64,000 nucleotides of DNA from Sinorhizobium sp. A49 (GTDB taxonomy: Bacteria; Pseudomonadota; Alphaproteobacteria; Rhizobiales; Rhizobiaceae). The position numbers and the translations under genes are program-made. The stretch spans positions 62,001 to 126,000 of the forward strand of contig NZ_MUNW01000059.1 of assembly GCF_002002725.1 (NCBI RefSeq). The letters are read 5' to 3'. Below the pieces are notes generated by a model, which did no database searches, had not been told where the DNA came from, and was given only the letters and a program-made list of their open reading frames with translations. Shown one piece after another: positions 18,040 to 25,298 of the stretch (position 1 is its first letter; each line of letters starts with the position of its first letter).

Positions 18040-18090
18040 GCAAGTTAATTCCACTGCTGCAATAATGCAAGCAGTTTTGAAGAGGTCCCA

Positions 18091-18600
18091 ATGAAAGACG
18101 ATCATCGCTCCGGCTGCCCGATCAATCTCTCGCTGGAGGTTTTTGGCGATAAATGGAGCCTGCTGATCATCCGCGACATGATCTTCGGCGGTAAAAGGCA
18201 TTTTCGCGAACTGCTGCGATCGCAGGAGGGCATCTCCTCGAACATTCTCGCCGATCGGCTGAAGATGCTGGTCGAAGAGGGCATGCTGACCAAAACCGAC
18301 GACCCGACGCACAAACAAAAGGCCATCTACAGCCTCACCGAAATGACCATCGCGCTGGTGCCGATCATGGCGCATCTGGGCGCCTGGGGACGGCGCTACC
18401 TGCGTGTCAGCGAAGAGCTGAGCATCCGGGCGGAACTGATGGAAACCGGAGGTCCTGATCTCTGGAACCGCTTCATGGACGAACTTCGATACGAGCATCT
18501 CGGCCTGCCGCTCGACGGCCCGCCCCGCGTGCGCGCCACCCTGCAGGCGGCCTACGAGGATGTCGTCGCCAGGAAGACCCAGGAAAACGCTATCGCCTGA
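18091..18600 (+). CDS. HxlR-family winged-helix transcriptional regulator
   Basis: This 169-residue protein contains the HxlR winged helix: C9 in SGCPINLSLEVFGDKWSLLIIRDMIFG, then the recognition region FRELLRSQEGISSNILADRLKMLVEEGMLTK and a wing (HKQKAIYSLTEMT). The single conserved cysteine near the N-terminus is the redox- or electrophile-sensing residue in some relatives. About 50 extra C-terminal residues go beyond the usual 110-120-residue family. It probably regulates the divergent AHSA1 gene through the repeat at 18015-18039. An AGAGG ribosome site is present. It ends 3 bp from the convergent chaA stop. Confidence 0.9.
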   Translation: MKDDHRSGCPINLSLEVFGDKWSLLIIRDMIFGGKRHFRELLRSQEGISSNILADRLKMLVEEGMLTKTDDPTHKQKAIYSLTEMTIALVPIMAHLGAWGRRYLRVSEELSIRAELMETGGPDLWNRFMDELRYEHLGLPLDGPPRVRATLQAAYEDVVARKTQENAIA

Positions 18601-18603
18601 GGA

Positions 18604-19689
18604 CTACAGGCCGATTGCCGAAAGCATGACGAAAGTGGCAAACAGCACGAAATGCGTCATGCCCTCGATAGCGTTTGTCTGGCCGTCATTGAGGTTGATC
18701 GCCGCAACGATCAGCGTGATCGCCACCATCACCGTCTGCACCGGCGACATCGCCATGAGGAACGGCTGGCCGGTGTAAAGCGCGATCGCCTCCATCACCG
18801 GCACGGTGAGAATGACGGTCGACAGCGATGCCCCGAGCGCGATGTTGACAACCGCCTGCATGCGGTTGGCGAGCGCCGCCCGCATTGCCGTCATGATCTC
18901 GGGCGAAGCCGAGATCGCGGCGACGACGATTGCGGCAATCGCCGGCGGCGCGCCGGTGCCCTTGAGCCCCGAAGTCAAAAGCCCCGACATGATTTCCGCA
19001 AGCGCACCGATCACCACCACGCCGATGAGCAGGATCACGATCGACGGCAGCACCGGTTCGCCGGATTCTTCTGCCGTGTCGACCCCATCGCTCTTCACCC
19101 GGGGATAACTGTAGCTGAAGAAGTAGCTGTGCGGGCCTACCTGCATGCGCAGGAACAGCGTGTAGAGCATGATCATCGCGCCGATGGTGAAGGCGGAGTA
19201 GAAGTGCCATTTCGCTGCCGGTACGAATTCGGGCACGACCATCGAAATCCCCATCGCCGTCAGGATCATGACGCTATAGGTGCGGGCGGAATTGTCGTTG
19301 TAGGGCTGTTCTCCATGTTTCAGCCCGCCAAGCAGCGCTGCAAGCCCGAGGATGCCGTTGATATCGAGCATCACGGCGGAATAGATCGTATCGCGCACCA
19401 GCGTCGGCGAACTCTCGCCCATCATCATGATCGCCAGGATGATCACTTCCACCAACACGGCGGAAAGCGTCAGGATCATCGTGCCATAGGGATCGCCGAC
19501 CTTGGCTGCCAGGACCTCGGCGTGGTGCGCAACCCGCATCGACGCCAGCACGATTGCAGCCACCAGTGCCGCCGCACCGGCAAGCGAAGCCGCCTGCCCC
19601 ATTTCGAGTAAATGATGCTCCAGCACAAAACCGGCACCCGCGGCAAGAAAGGCGGCGAGCAGCAGACGTTCGGATTTCAGCACCGCCAA
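18604..19689 (-). CDS. chaA: ChaA-type calcium/sodium:proton antiporter
   Basis: This integral membrane protein of about 361 residues belongs to the Ca2+:cation antiporter superfamily. It has the two expected alpha-repeat regions, one around LVEVIILAIMMMGESSP and the other around ISASPEIMTAMRAALANRMQAVVNIALGASLSTV, each with the acidic residue used for ion exchange. It exports calcium or sodium/potassium in exchange for protons. The start is uncertain: TTG 19689 has GAGGGG 8 nt upstream, TTG 19692 and GTG 19683 are near alternatives, and an ORF from TTG 19782 would translate a large inverted repeat and is unlikely. Confidence 0.86.
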   Translation of the reverse strand: MAVLKSERLLLAAFLAAGAGFVLEHHLLEMGQAASLAGAAALVAAIVLASMRVAHHAEVLAAKVGDPYGTMILTLSAVLVEVIILAIMMMGESSPTLVRDTIYSAVMLDINGILGLAALLGGLKHGEQPYNDNSARTYSVMILTAMGISMVVPEFVPAAKWHFYSAFTIGAMIMLYTLFLRMQVGPHSYFFSYSYPRVKSDGVDTAEESGEPVLPSIVILLIGVVVIGALAEIMSGLLTSGLKGTGAPPAIAAIVVAAISASPEIMTAMRAALANRMQAVVNIALGASLSTVILTVPVMEAIALYTGQPFLMAMSPVQTVMVAITLIVAAINLNDGQTNAIEGMTHFVLFATFVMLSAIGL

Positions 19690-19728
19690 CAAATGCGCCC
19701 CTCGCCGGCCAAACTCAAGCAACCCCAA

Positions 19729-19778
19729 ACCAACCTTCGACGATAAGAGCCTATAGGTTTCTATCGTCGAGGCTTGGT
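19729..19778. repeat. Large imperfect inverted repeat between chaA and the S24 regulator gene
   Basis: Two 17-bp arms (left beginning ACCAACC, right ending GGCTTGGT) match at 15 of 17 positions around a 16-bp loop that itself contains CCTATAGG. A competing pairing, TTCTAT (19759-19764) with ATAGAA (19788-19793), overlaps the right arm. It lies in the chaA leader or promoter region. It could be an operator or an RNA switch; no known riboswitch consensus was recognised. Confidence 0.6.
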
Positions 19779-19928
19779 ACAAGGACTATAGAAGCAGGAA
19801 ACTCTATTTCAATCGGAGCGAACAAGGATTATTTTCCTCCTTGTTCTTTACCATCCCGGCGCGCTTGGTTAATCTACTGGCAAACAGAGGCATAGTAGCC
19901 GTCGCTCGAGCGCCCGGACCAGACATTC

Positions 19929-20573
19929 ATGCTGTCGCACAACACCATCTGGCACGCCATCGACGCCTTGGCCGAGCGCCATCAGCTCTCCCCGTCCGGG
20001 CTTGCGCGCCGCGCCGGGCTAGACCCGACATCCTTCAACAAATCCAAGCGCCAGTCCGCCGACGGCCGCGAGCGCTGGCCGTCGACGGAATCGATTGCCA
20101 AGGTGCTGGATGCCACCGGCGCCACCATCGACCAGTTCATGGCGCTGATGCGTCCGGACGCTACCCGAAGCGAACCGTACAAGAGCGCCATACCGCTGAT
20201 CGGTTTTGCCCAGGCCGGCGCCGGCGGCTTCTTCGACGATGGCGGGTTTCCGGCCGGCCAGGGTTGGGATGTCGTCGATTTCCCGGCGGGGGCCGAGCGG
20301 CGCGCCGGCATCTATGCGCTGGAGATCCAGGGCGACAGCATGCTGCCGCTCTACCGCGATGGCGATGTCTTGATCGTCGACCCTGGCGCGCAGGTCCGGC
20401 GCGGCGACCGTGTCGTGGTCAAGACCCGCGAAGGCGAGGTCATGGCGAAAATCCTGATGCGGCACACTTCGCGCAACATCGAACTGCTATCGCTCAACCC
20501 GGAACATCCCAACCGGAGTTTCGAGATGAGCGAAGTCGAATGGATCGCCCGGATCATCTGGGCCAGCCAATAG
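19929..20573 (+). CDS. HTH and S24 peptidase-domain (LexA/CI-like) regulator
   Basis: This 214-residue protein fuses an N-terminal helix-turn-helix (about 5-75, with SPSGLARRAGLDPTSFNKSKR) to a C-terminal S24 self-cleavage domain. The catalytic serine is S137 in EIQGDSMLPLYRDGD and the lysine K165 in RVVVKTREGE. An Ala-Gly pair in FAQAGAGG (97-98) is a candidate cleavage site. So it should be able to undergo RecA-stimulated or spontaneous autocleavage like LexA and phage repressors. It is not lexA itself, since the DNA-binding domain is XRE-like. No phage genes lie nearby. The following gene begins 13 bp later. Targets are unknown. Confidence 0.88.
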   Translation: MLSHNTIWHAIDALAERHQLSPSGLARRAGLDPTSFNKSKRQSADGRERWPSTESIAKVLDATGATIDQFMALMRPDATRSEPYKSAIPLIGFAQAGAGGFFDDGGFPAGQGWDVVDFPAGAERRAGIYALEIQGDSMLPLYRDGDVLIVDPGAQVRRGDRVVVKTREGEVMAKILMRHTSRNIELLSLNPEHPNRSFEMSEVEWIARIIWASQ

Positions 20574-20586
20574 GACATCTTTCCTG

Positions 20587-21417
20587 ATGCGGCAGCAACT
20601 GGTGACACTTGCGGGCGGGATTGCCGCCCTGGCGCTCTATACCGGCATCCTCTATGCGGGTGCTGCGACCATCCGCGACCGCGAAAGTTCTGCCACGCCG
20701 GACTTCGTGCTGGAAACGCCCGATTTGGGGGAGACGGAACCTTCGGCCGAGGCCGACGATGTACCGTTCGACATGACCGCCCCTCAGGCAAGCGAGACGG
20801 CGCCGCTTGGTAACCAGGGCCAGGGCGGCTCCCATTCGACCGAGACCACCGCCCGCGCCATCGAGCCGCAGCAGTTCGGACTACCCGACGAAGTCACGAC
20901 CAAGCCACTCGAGCGCATTGAACCGCGCTCACCTCTGTCGGATACCGACAAGGACAAGCCGAAGGCGCCGACGATCCTCAGGCAGCCGGTGGCGCTGGCA
21001 GCCGGGCTCATCCGCTTCGACAAGATAACCCTACAACTCGACGGCATAGAGCCGGAAGCGGCGGAACGAACCTGCGAAAGCGGTGGCAAGAGCTGGCCCT
21101 GCGGCATGGTCGCTCGTACGGCGTTCCGCAATTTCCTGCGCGCCCGCGCCGTCAGCTGCGATGTTCCCGAGGATGGAGCGGGCGAGACCGTGACGGCACA
21201 CTGCACCGTCGGCGGCCAGGACCCCGCAGCATGGCTTGTTGCCAACGGCTGGGCGACGCCAATGCCGGGCTCTCCCCTTGAGGAGCAAGCCGAAGCGGCA
21301 CGCAAGGCAAAGCTTGGCTTTAACGGCGATGACCCGCGCGATTTCCGCGAAACACCGATGCCGTTCGACGATCCGAGCGCGGCTGCGACGATGGACGAAG
21401 CAGCACCGGACTTGTAA
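20587..21417 (+). CDS. Membrane-anchored protein with degenerate SNase-like domain
   Basis: This 276-residue protein has one N-terminal membrane helix (about 8-26), a long acidic, Pro/Thr-rich linker and a C-terminal region (about 138-245) resembling the staphylococcal nuclease fold: LDGIEPEAAERTC, GKSWPCGMVARTAFRNFL, HCTVGGQDPAAWLVANGWATP and a helix EQAEAARKAKLG. The calcium-binding Asp/Arg set of active nucleases is poorly conserved (IEPEAAE replaces the usual IDAPE), so it may be non-catalytic. Four cysteines (near positions 159, 168, 192 and 207) could form periplasmic disulfides. It is probably co-transcribed with the S24 regulator 13 bp upstream. Confidence 0.75.
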   Translation: MRQQLVTLAGGIAALALYTGILYAGAATIRDRESSATPDFVLETPDLGETEPSAEADDVPFDMTAPQASETAPLGNQGQGGSHSTETTARAIEPQQFGLPDEVTTKPLERIEPRSPLSDTDKDKPKAPTILRQPVALAAGLIRFDKITLQLDGIEPEAAERTCESGGKSWPCGMVARTAFRNFLRARAVSCDVPEDGAGETVTAHCTVGGQDPAAWLVANGWATPMPGSPLEEQAEAARKAKLGFNGDDPRDFRETPMPFDDPSAAATMDEAAPDL

Positions 21418-21468
21418 GGAACGGCGGAACACACCAGTTCTTGCCCAGACACTTTCCGGAAAGCATCC

Positions 21469-21879
21469 ATGCCCCCTAGCCTCAGCCAGCACGAAGCCCT
21501 TGTCTATGTCATGGTGATGATGTCGGCGGTCGACCGGGAGATGAGCGACGACGAGTTCGCGCGCATCGGCAGGCTCGTACAGTTTCTTCCCGCCTTCGAA
21601 GGCTTCGATGAGGACCAACTCGTGCTCATCGGCCACGAATGCGCAGCCCAGTTGGCTGCGCCCGAGGGCCTCGACATCGTGCTTGAGATCGTGCGCGAGG
21701 CGCTGCCCGAGCGGCTTCACGAAACGGCCTATGCGCTCGCGGTCGAGATCGCGGCCGCCGACCAGCGCATCCGCAACGAGGAAATCCGCCTGCTTCAGTT
21801 GCTGCGCGACCGATTCGGCCTCGACAAGCTCACCTGCGCGGCGATCGAACGGGGCGCGCTCGCCCGCTTTCGCAAGTAA
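21469..21879 (+). CDS. TerB-family (tellurite-resistance-like) protein
   Basis: This 136-residue all-helical, acidic protein fits the TerB fold: VYVMVMMSAVDREMSDDEFARIGRLV and the repeat unit AYALAVEIAAADQRIRNEEIRLLQLLRDRFGLD, each with the D-x-x-x-x-x-E/D-E pattern used for metal coordination in TerB. TerB domains occur in stress and defence modules and bind calcium or other metals. It follows the SNase-like gene by 51 bp in the same direction. No other ter genes are present, so tellurite resistance itself should not be assumed. Confidence 0.85.
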   Translation: MPPSLSQHEALVYVMVMMSAVDREMSDDEFARIGRLVQFLPAFEGFDEDQLVLIGHECAAQLAAPEGLDIVLEIVREALPERLHETAYALAVEIAAADQRIRNEEIRLLQLLRDRFGLDKLTCAAIERGALARFRK

Positions 21880-21976
21880 CGGCGGCTCGATCCGCCGCTT
21901 CACGTCAACGTGTCTTGGCGCGTCGCTGGCGGCGCATGTTATCGCTGTGCGCAAGAACCATAGCGAGGCGAAACGG

Positions 21977-22789
21977 ATGCAGCTTTTCGGCGTGACAGAG
22001 CCGCTGTGGCGCCTTGCGGCCTTTCTCTCGGTCTTTGCCGCGATGTCCGTGCTCGAACTTCTGCACCCCCGGCTGGAGCGGCCGGAGCTGCAAAAGGCGC
22101 TGAAGGCGCGCCGATGGTTTACCAACCTTTCCATTCTGGTGCTGTCTTCGCTGTCTCTGCGCCTAATCTTCCCGGCCGCGGCCACGGGAGCGGCCCTCTG
22201 GGCTGGGGCGCGCGGATACGGCCTGCTGCCGGCACTCGGCACTCCCCCGCTCATCGCCGGCGTCATCGCCTTCGTCGTGCTCGACTTTGCGATCTGGCTG
22301 GAACACGTCGCCTTTCACAAGGTGCCGCTCTTCTGGCGAATGCACCGGGTCCATCATGCCGATCCCGGCGTCGATCTGACCACGGCGTTGCGGTTTCATC
22401 CGCTCGAGATCGTCGTCTCGATGGCCTGGAAGATCGCGATCATCGTCGCGCTCGGCGCGCCCGCTGTCGCAGTGTTGCTGTTCGAGGTCGTGCTCAACGC
22501 CGCTGCCATGTTCAACCATGCCAATCTGCGGCTGCCGCCGCGCCTCGACCGGGCTCTGCGGCCGCTGATCATAACGCCGGACATGCACCGCATCCACCAC
22601 TCCACAGAACGCTTGGAGACGGATTCGAACTACGGCTTCAACCTGTCGATCTGGGATCGGCTGTTTTCGACCTATACGGCTCGGCCGCGGCGCGGCGACG
22701 ATGCGATCGAAACGGGGCTGACCGCCTACGGACGCAGCGAGCCGACCAGGCTTCTGTGGTCGTTGCTCCTGCCGTTCCGGCGCAGTTGA
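21977..22789 (+). CDS. Sterol desaturase / fatty-acid hydroxylase family protein
   Basis: This 270-residue membrane protein has about five hydrophobic segments and the histidine-box set of di-iron hydroxylases: EHVAFHKVPLFWRMHRVHH (HxxxH and HxxHH), FHPLE, NHANL and MHRIHHS. Members add hydroxyl groups or double bonds to lipids such as sterols, hopanoids, carotenoids or ornithine lipids; the substrate here is unknown. ATG 21977 is preceded by GAGGCG and starts 97 bp after the TerB gene. Rhizobia hydroxylate membrane ornithine lipids by other enzymes, so no pathway is assigned. Confidence 0.88.
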   Translation: MQLFGVTEPLWRLAAFLSVFAAMSVLELLHPRLERPELQKALKARRWFTNLSILVLSSLSLRLIFPAAATGAALWAGARGYGLLPALGTPPLIAGVIAFVVLDFAIWLEHVAFHKVPLFWRMHRVHHADPGVDLTTALRFHPLEIVVSMAWKIAIIVALGAPAVAVLLFEVVLNAAAMFNHANLRLPPRLDRALRPLIITPDMHRIHHSTERLETDSNYGFNLSIWDRLFSTYTARPRRGDDAIETGLTAYGRSEPTRLLWSLLLPFRRS

Positions 22790-22844
22790 TCAAAGCAGCT
22801 CGCGCAAAAATGTGCCGCGGCCTTGCGGCGACGAAAGGCAAGCG

Positions 22845-23678
22845 TCAGTAGATCCCGTTCGGGAAATAGCGCAGGTAGATCTCGTCCAGCCGTCCGCTGC
22901 GCGACAGTGCCAGCAGGGCATGATCGATCGCCTGCGTCAAAGCCGGCTCGGACTTGCGGTTCATGATCGTCAGCCCTTCGCCCAGAAAGCGCTGCGAGAA
23001 ATAGGCGCCGTCGACAAGCCCGCAGCACCCGGCAGCAGCACCGCCCGACACCCAGAAGGAAAGCTGCATGCCGTCGGAAAAGGCAGCCGCCACCTCGCCT
23101 TTCTGCAGGGCTGTCAGCATGGCATTACGATCCGGAAAGACCTTGGCTTCAAGCTTGGGGAAGAAAGCCCTGAACATCACCTCATGGGTGGTGCCGGAAA
23201 CGACGCCGACCACTTTGCCCTTCAGACCCGTGGGATCCGAGAGAGCACCTGTCGCCTTGGTGTTGACGGCGAAGCGCGCGGGGAGCCGCATGAAGGGGCG
23301 CGAAAAGCCGAAGCGCTGGCGCAGCTCCGGGCTGACGGCGATACCTGCTGCGACCGCCTCGCCCTGGCCCTCTTCCAGCGCCGGCAAGAGTTCGGCATAG
23401 GTGACCGCCTGGATCTGGCATTTGGCTTCGATATCGAGTTCGCGGCAGATCTCGCGCACCAGGTCGACATGGAAGCCCGAAAGCCTGCCCGATTGGTCGA
23501 TGAAATTGAACGGCGGAAAATCGACCGTCGTCAGGAACCTGAGCCGCGCAAGGCCGGTCAGATCCGGCTTGGCAATGCGCTCACGCGCGTCGAATAGATT
23601 GGGCAGATCCTTGGGCTGGGCGGCGAGCGGGGCGGCTATCAGATAGACGCAGAGAGCCAGCAGTCGGTGAATTTTCAT
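22845..23678 (-). CDS. Extracellular solute-binding protein, family 3
   Basis: This 277-residue protein has a signal peptide (residues 1-20, ending LAAQP) and a family 3 periplasmic binding fold: RFLTTVDFPPFNFIDQSGRLSGFHVDLVREICREL, then the hinge-proximal GIAVSPELRQRFGFSRPF and the second-lobe GKVVGVVSGTTHEVMF. These bind amino acids or similar polar ligands for ABC importers. No permease or ATPase gene is adjacent, so it is an orphan or works with a distant transporter. ATG 23678 fits a standard signal peptide; an alternative TTG two codons upstream is less likely. The ligand is unknown. Confidence 0.86.
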   Translation of the reverse strand: MKIHRLLALCVYLIAAPLAAQPKDLPNLFDARERIAKPDLTGLARLRFLTTVDFPPFNFIDQSGRLSGFHVDLVREICRELDIEAKCQIQAVTYAELLPALEEGQGEAVAAGIAVSPELRQRFGFSRPFMRLPARFAVNTKATGALSDPTGLKGKVVGVVSGTTHEVMFRAFFPKLEAKVFPDRNAMLTALQKGEVAAAFSDGMQLSFWVSGGAAAGCCGLVDGAYFSQRFLGEGLTIMNRKSEPALTQAIDHALLALSRSGRLDEIYLRYFPNGIY

Positions 23679-23848
23679 GGGCAAGGGCCAGCGCGTCTCT
23701 TCGGGATGCCATGCGACCTAGCAAGGCCGCGGATGATTCATGGGTGACGCGAGATTAGCCGGATGGAACCGGGCTGGCTACTGGCTTCGGCGCCCTGCTG
23801 TTCGGACCACCGGTTCAATGCCTGGCTGACTGACATCGAAAAGGAAAG

Positions 23849-23923
23849 TGGAGCGGGTGATCGGGATCGAACCGACGACATCAAGCTTGGGAAGCTGGCG
23901 TTCTACCACTGAACTACACCCGC
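23849..23923 (-). tRNA. tRNA-Gly (anticodon CCC)
   Basis: The complementary strand folds as a full cloverleaf. The acceptor stem pairs GCGGGTG with CACCCGC, the D-arm has AGTTCAGTGGTAGA, the anticodon loop is TTCCCAA giving anticodon CCC, and the T-arm carries GGTTCGATCC. A CCA end is encoded after discriminator T. One mismatch appears in the anticodon stem. Confidence 0.93.
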
Positions 23924-24003
23924 AGCGTTTCGGAAACTTCCTCAACCGCAGGCATCTGTCAAGGACCGTTGCGCCGCGTTGCCGCGCAACGGCACTTTTT
24001 CTG

Positions 24004-25101
24004 TTACTCCGCGTGGAAATGTTTGGAGAGCTTGAGGCCCTGCGCCTGGTAGTTGGAGCCGAGGCCGAGGCCGTACAGTCCGTCCGGACGCTCGAGCATA
24101 TGCTCATAGACCAGGCGGCCGACGATCTGGCCATGTTCCAGGATGAAGGGCACCTCGTGACTGCGCACTTCCAGTACCGCACGGCTGCCGGTGCCGCCGG
24201 CAGAAGCATGGCCGAAGCCCGGATCGAAGAAGCCGGCATAGTGCACACGGAATTCGCCGACCAACGGATCGAACGGCGTCATCTCGGCAGCGTAGAGCGG
24301 CGGAACGTGCACCGCCTCGCGCGATACCAGAATGTAGAATTCATCGGGGTCGAGGATCAGCTCGTCACGGCCGCGGCTGTAGAGCGGCTCCCAGAAGTCG
24401 AACACGGCGTGCTGCGCCTTCTTGTCGACATCGACGACCGCCGTGTGGTGCTTGCCACGGTAGCCGATCAGTCCGTCCGGGCCGGTGCCCTTGAGGTCGA
24501 TCGACAGCGCAATGCCGCCGCCGCTGACATTGGGTTTCTCGCTTGCAACCAGCACATCACTTTCATGCAGCGCCAGCAGTTCCTGTTCGGAGAGCAGCGC
24601 CTGGCCGGTGCGGAAGCGGATCTGCGACAGGCGCGAGCCGCGCCTGACGACGATCGGGAAGGTGCGCGGGCTGATTTCGAGGTAGAGCGGCCCGCGATAC
24701 CCAGCCGGGATCTTGTCGAACTCCTGGGCGCGATCGGTGATGACGCGGGTGAAGATGTCGAGACGACCAGTCGAGCTCTTCGGGTTCGCCGACGCCGACA
24801 TGTTTTCCGGCAGATCGAGGCTTTCCATCAGCGGCACGATATAGACGCAGCCGGTCTCCAGCACCGCACCTTCGGAGAGATCGACGACATGCAGCTTCAG
24901 CCGGTCGAGCTTGTCGGCAACGAGGTGCGACGGGCCCGGCATGAAGCTCGCGCGGACGCGAAACGCCTTGGCGCCGAGGCGCAGATCGAGGCTCGCCGGC
25001 TGGATCTGATCGGCATCCAGCGCCTTCTCGCTTTTCAAGCGTCCGGCTTCAAACAGCGCGGCAATCGCGCGGTCGGCCAAAATCCCAGTCTCGCGGCCCA
25101 T
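24004..25101 (-). CDS. dcd: Bimodular 2'-deoxycytidine 5'-triphosphate deaminase
   Basis: This 365-residue protein deaminates dCTP to dUTP for dTMP synthesis. It is about twice the size of E. coli Dcd (193 residues) and contains two dUTPase/Dcd-like beta domains: the first with SANPKSSTGRLDIFTRVITD (about 125-145), the second with YAGFFDPGFGHASAGGTGSRAVLEVRSHEVPF (about 290-325). This long form is usual in alphaproteobacteria. AGAGGATCGAA precedes ATG 25101; a longer frame adds 21 unsupported residues. It is divergent from metZ across the riboswitch-bearing gap. Which module binds nucleotide cannot be told from sequence alone. Confidence 0.87.
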   Translation of the reverse strand: MGRETGILADRAIAALFEAGRLKSEKALDADQIQPASLDLRLGAKAFRVRASFMPGPSHLVADKLDRLKLHVVDLSEGAVLETGCVYIVPLMESLDLPENMSASANPKSSTGRLDIFTRVITDRAQEFDKIPAGYRGPLYLEISPRTFPIVVRRGSRLSQIRFRTGQALLSEQELLALHESDVLVASEKPNVSGGGIALSIDLKGTGPDGLIGYRGKHHTAVVDVDKKAQHAVFDFWEPLYSRGRDELILDPDEFYILVSREAVHVPPLYAAEMTPFDPLVGEFRVHYAGFFDPGFGHASAGGTGSRAVLEVRSHEVPFILEHGQIVGRLVYEHMLERPDGLYGLGLGSNYQAQGLKLSKHFHAE

Positions 25102-25182
25102 TTCGATCCTCTTTTCAGTTGCGAGACAAAACCAAACTCCAGGAATTGACGCAAGCGCACCCAAGCAGTATTGGAGCTTTAT

Positions 25183-25242
25183 CCCGTGGTGATTTGGCCG
25201 GTCGGCTTGCAGCCACGTTAAACAAGTAGCTAAAAAGGCCGG
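25183..25242 (+). promoter_or_regulatory. SAM-II riboswitch upstream of metZ
   Basis: The stem CGTGG / CCACG (25185-25189 with 25212-25216) encloses GATTTGGCCGG and is followed by the signature AACAAGTAGCTAAAAAGGCC, the SAM-II consensus. GGCC in the loop can pair with the downstream GGCC to form the class H-type pseudoknot. The class binds S-adenosylmethionine and represses methionine biosynthesis genes such as metA, metX and metZ in alphaproteobacteria. Confidence 0.9.
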
Positions 25243-25250
25243 GTATCAAA

Positions 25251-25277
25251 CCGGCCCTTCACGCGGCCGGTTTTTTT
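25251..25277 (+). terminator. Riboswitch-controlled intrinsic terminator before metZ
   Basis: CCGGCC (25251-25256) pairs with GGCCGG (25265-25270) and is followed by seven T. The same CCGGCC can instead pair with GGCCGG at 25237-25242, which is part of the SAM-II aptamer. This gives a mutually exclusive antiterminator. Confidence 0.8.
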
Positions 25278-25298
25278 GTTTTTGAAGGTGATCGTCAC

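Noticed and set aside
19929-20573. S24-domain regulator as the repressor of a prophage
   Set aside because: No integrase, structural, lysis or replication phage gene and no attachment repeats are present nearby.
21469-21879. Tellurite resistance operon
   Set aside because: Only one TerB-type gene is present; no terC, terD or related genes flank it.
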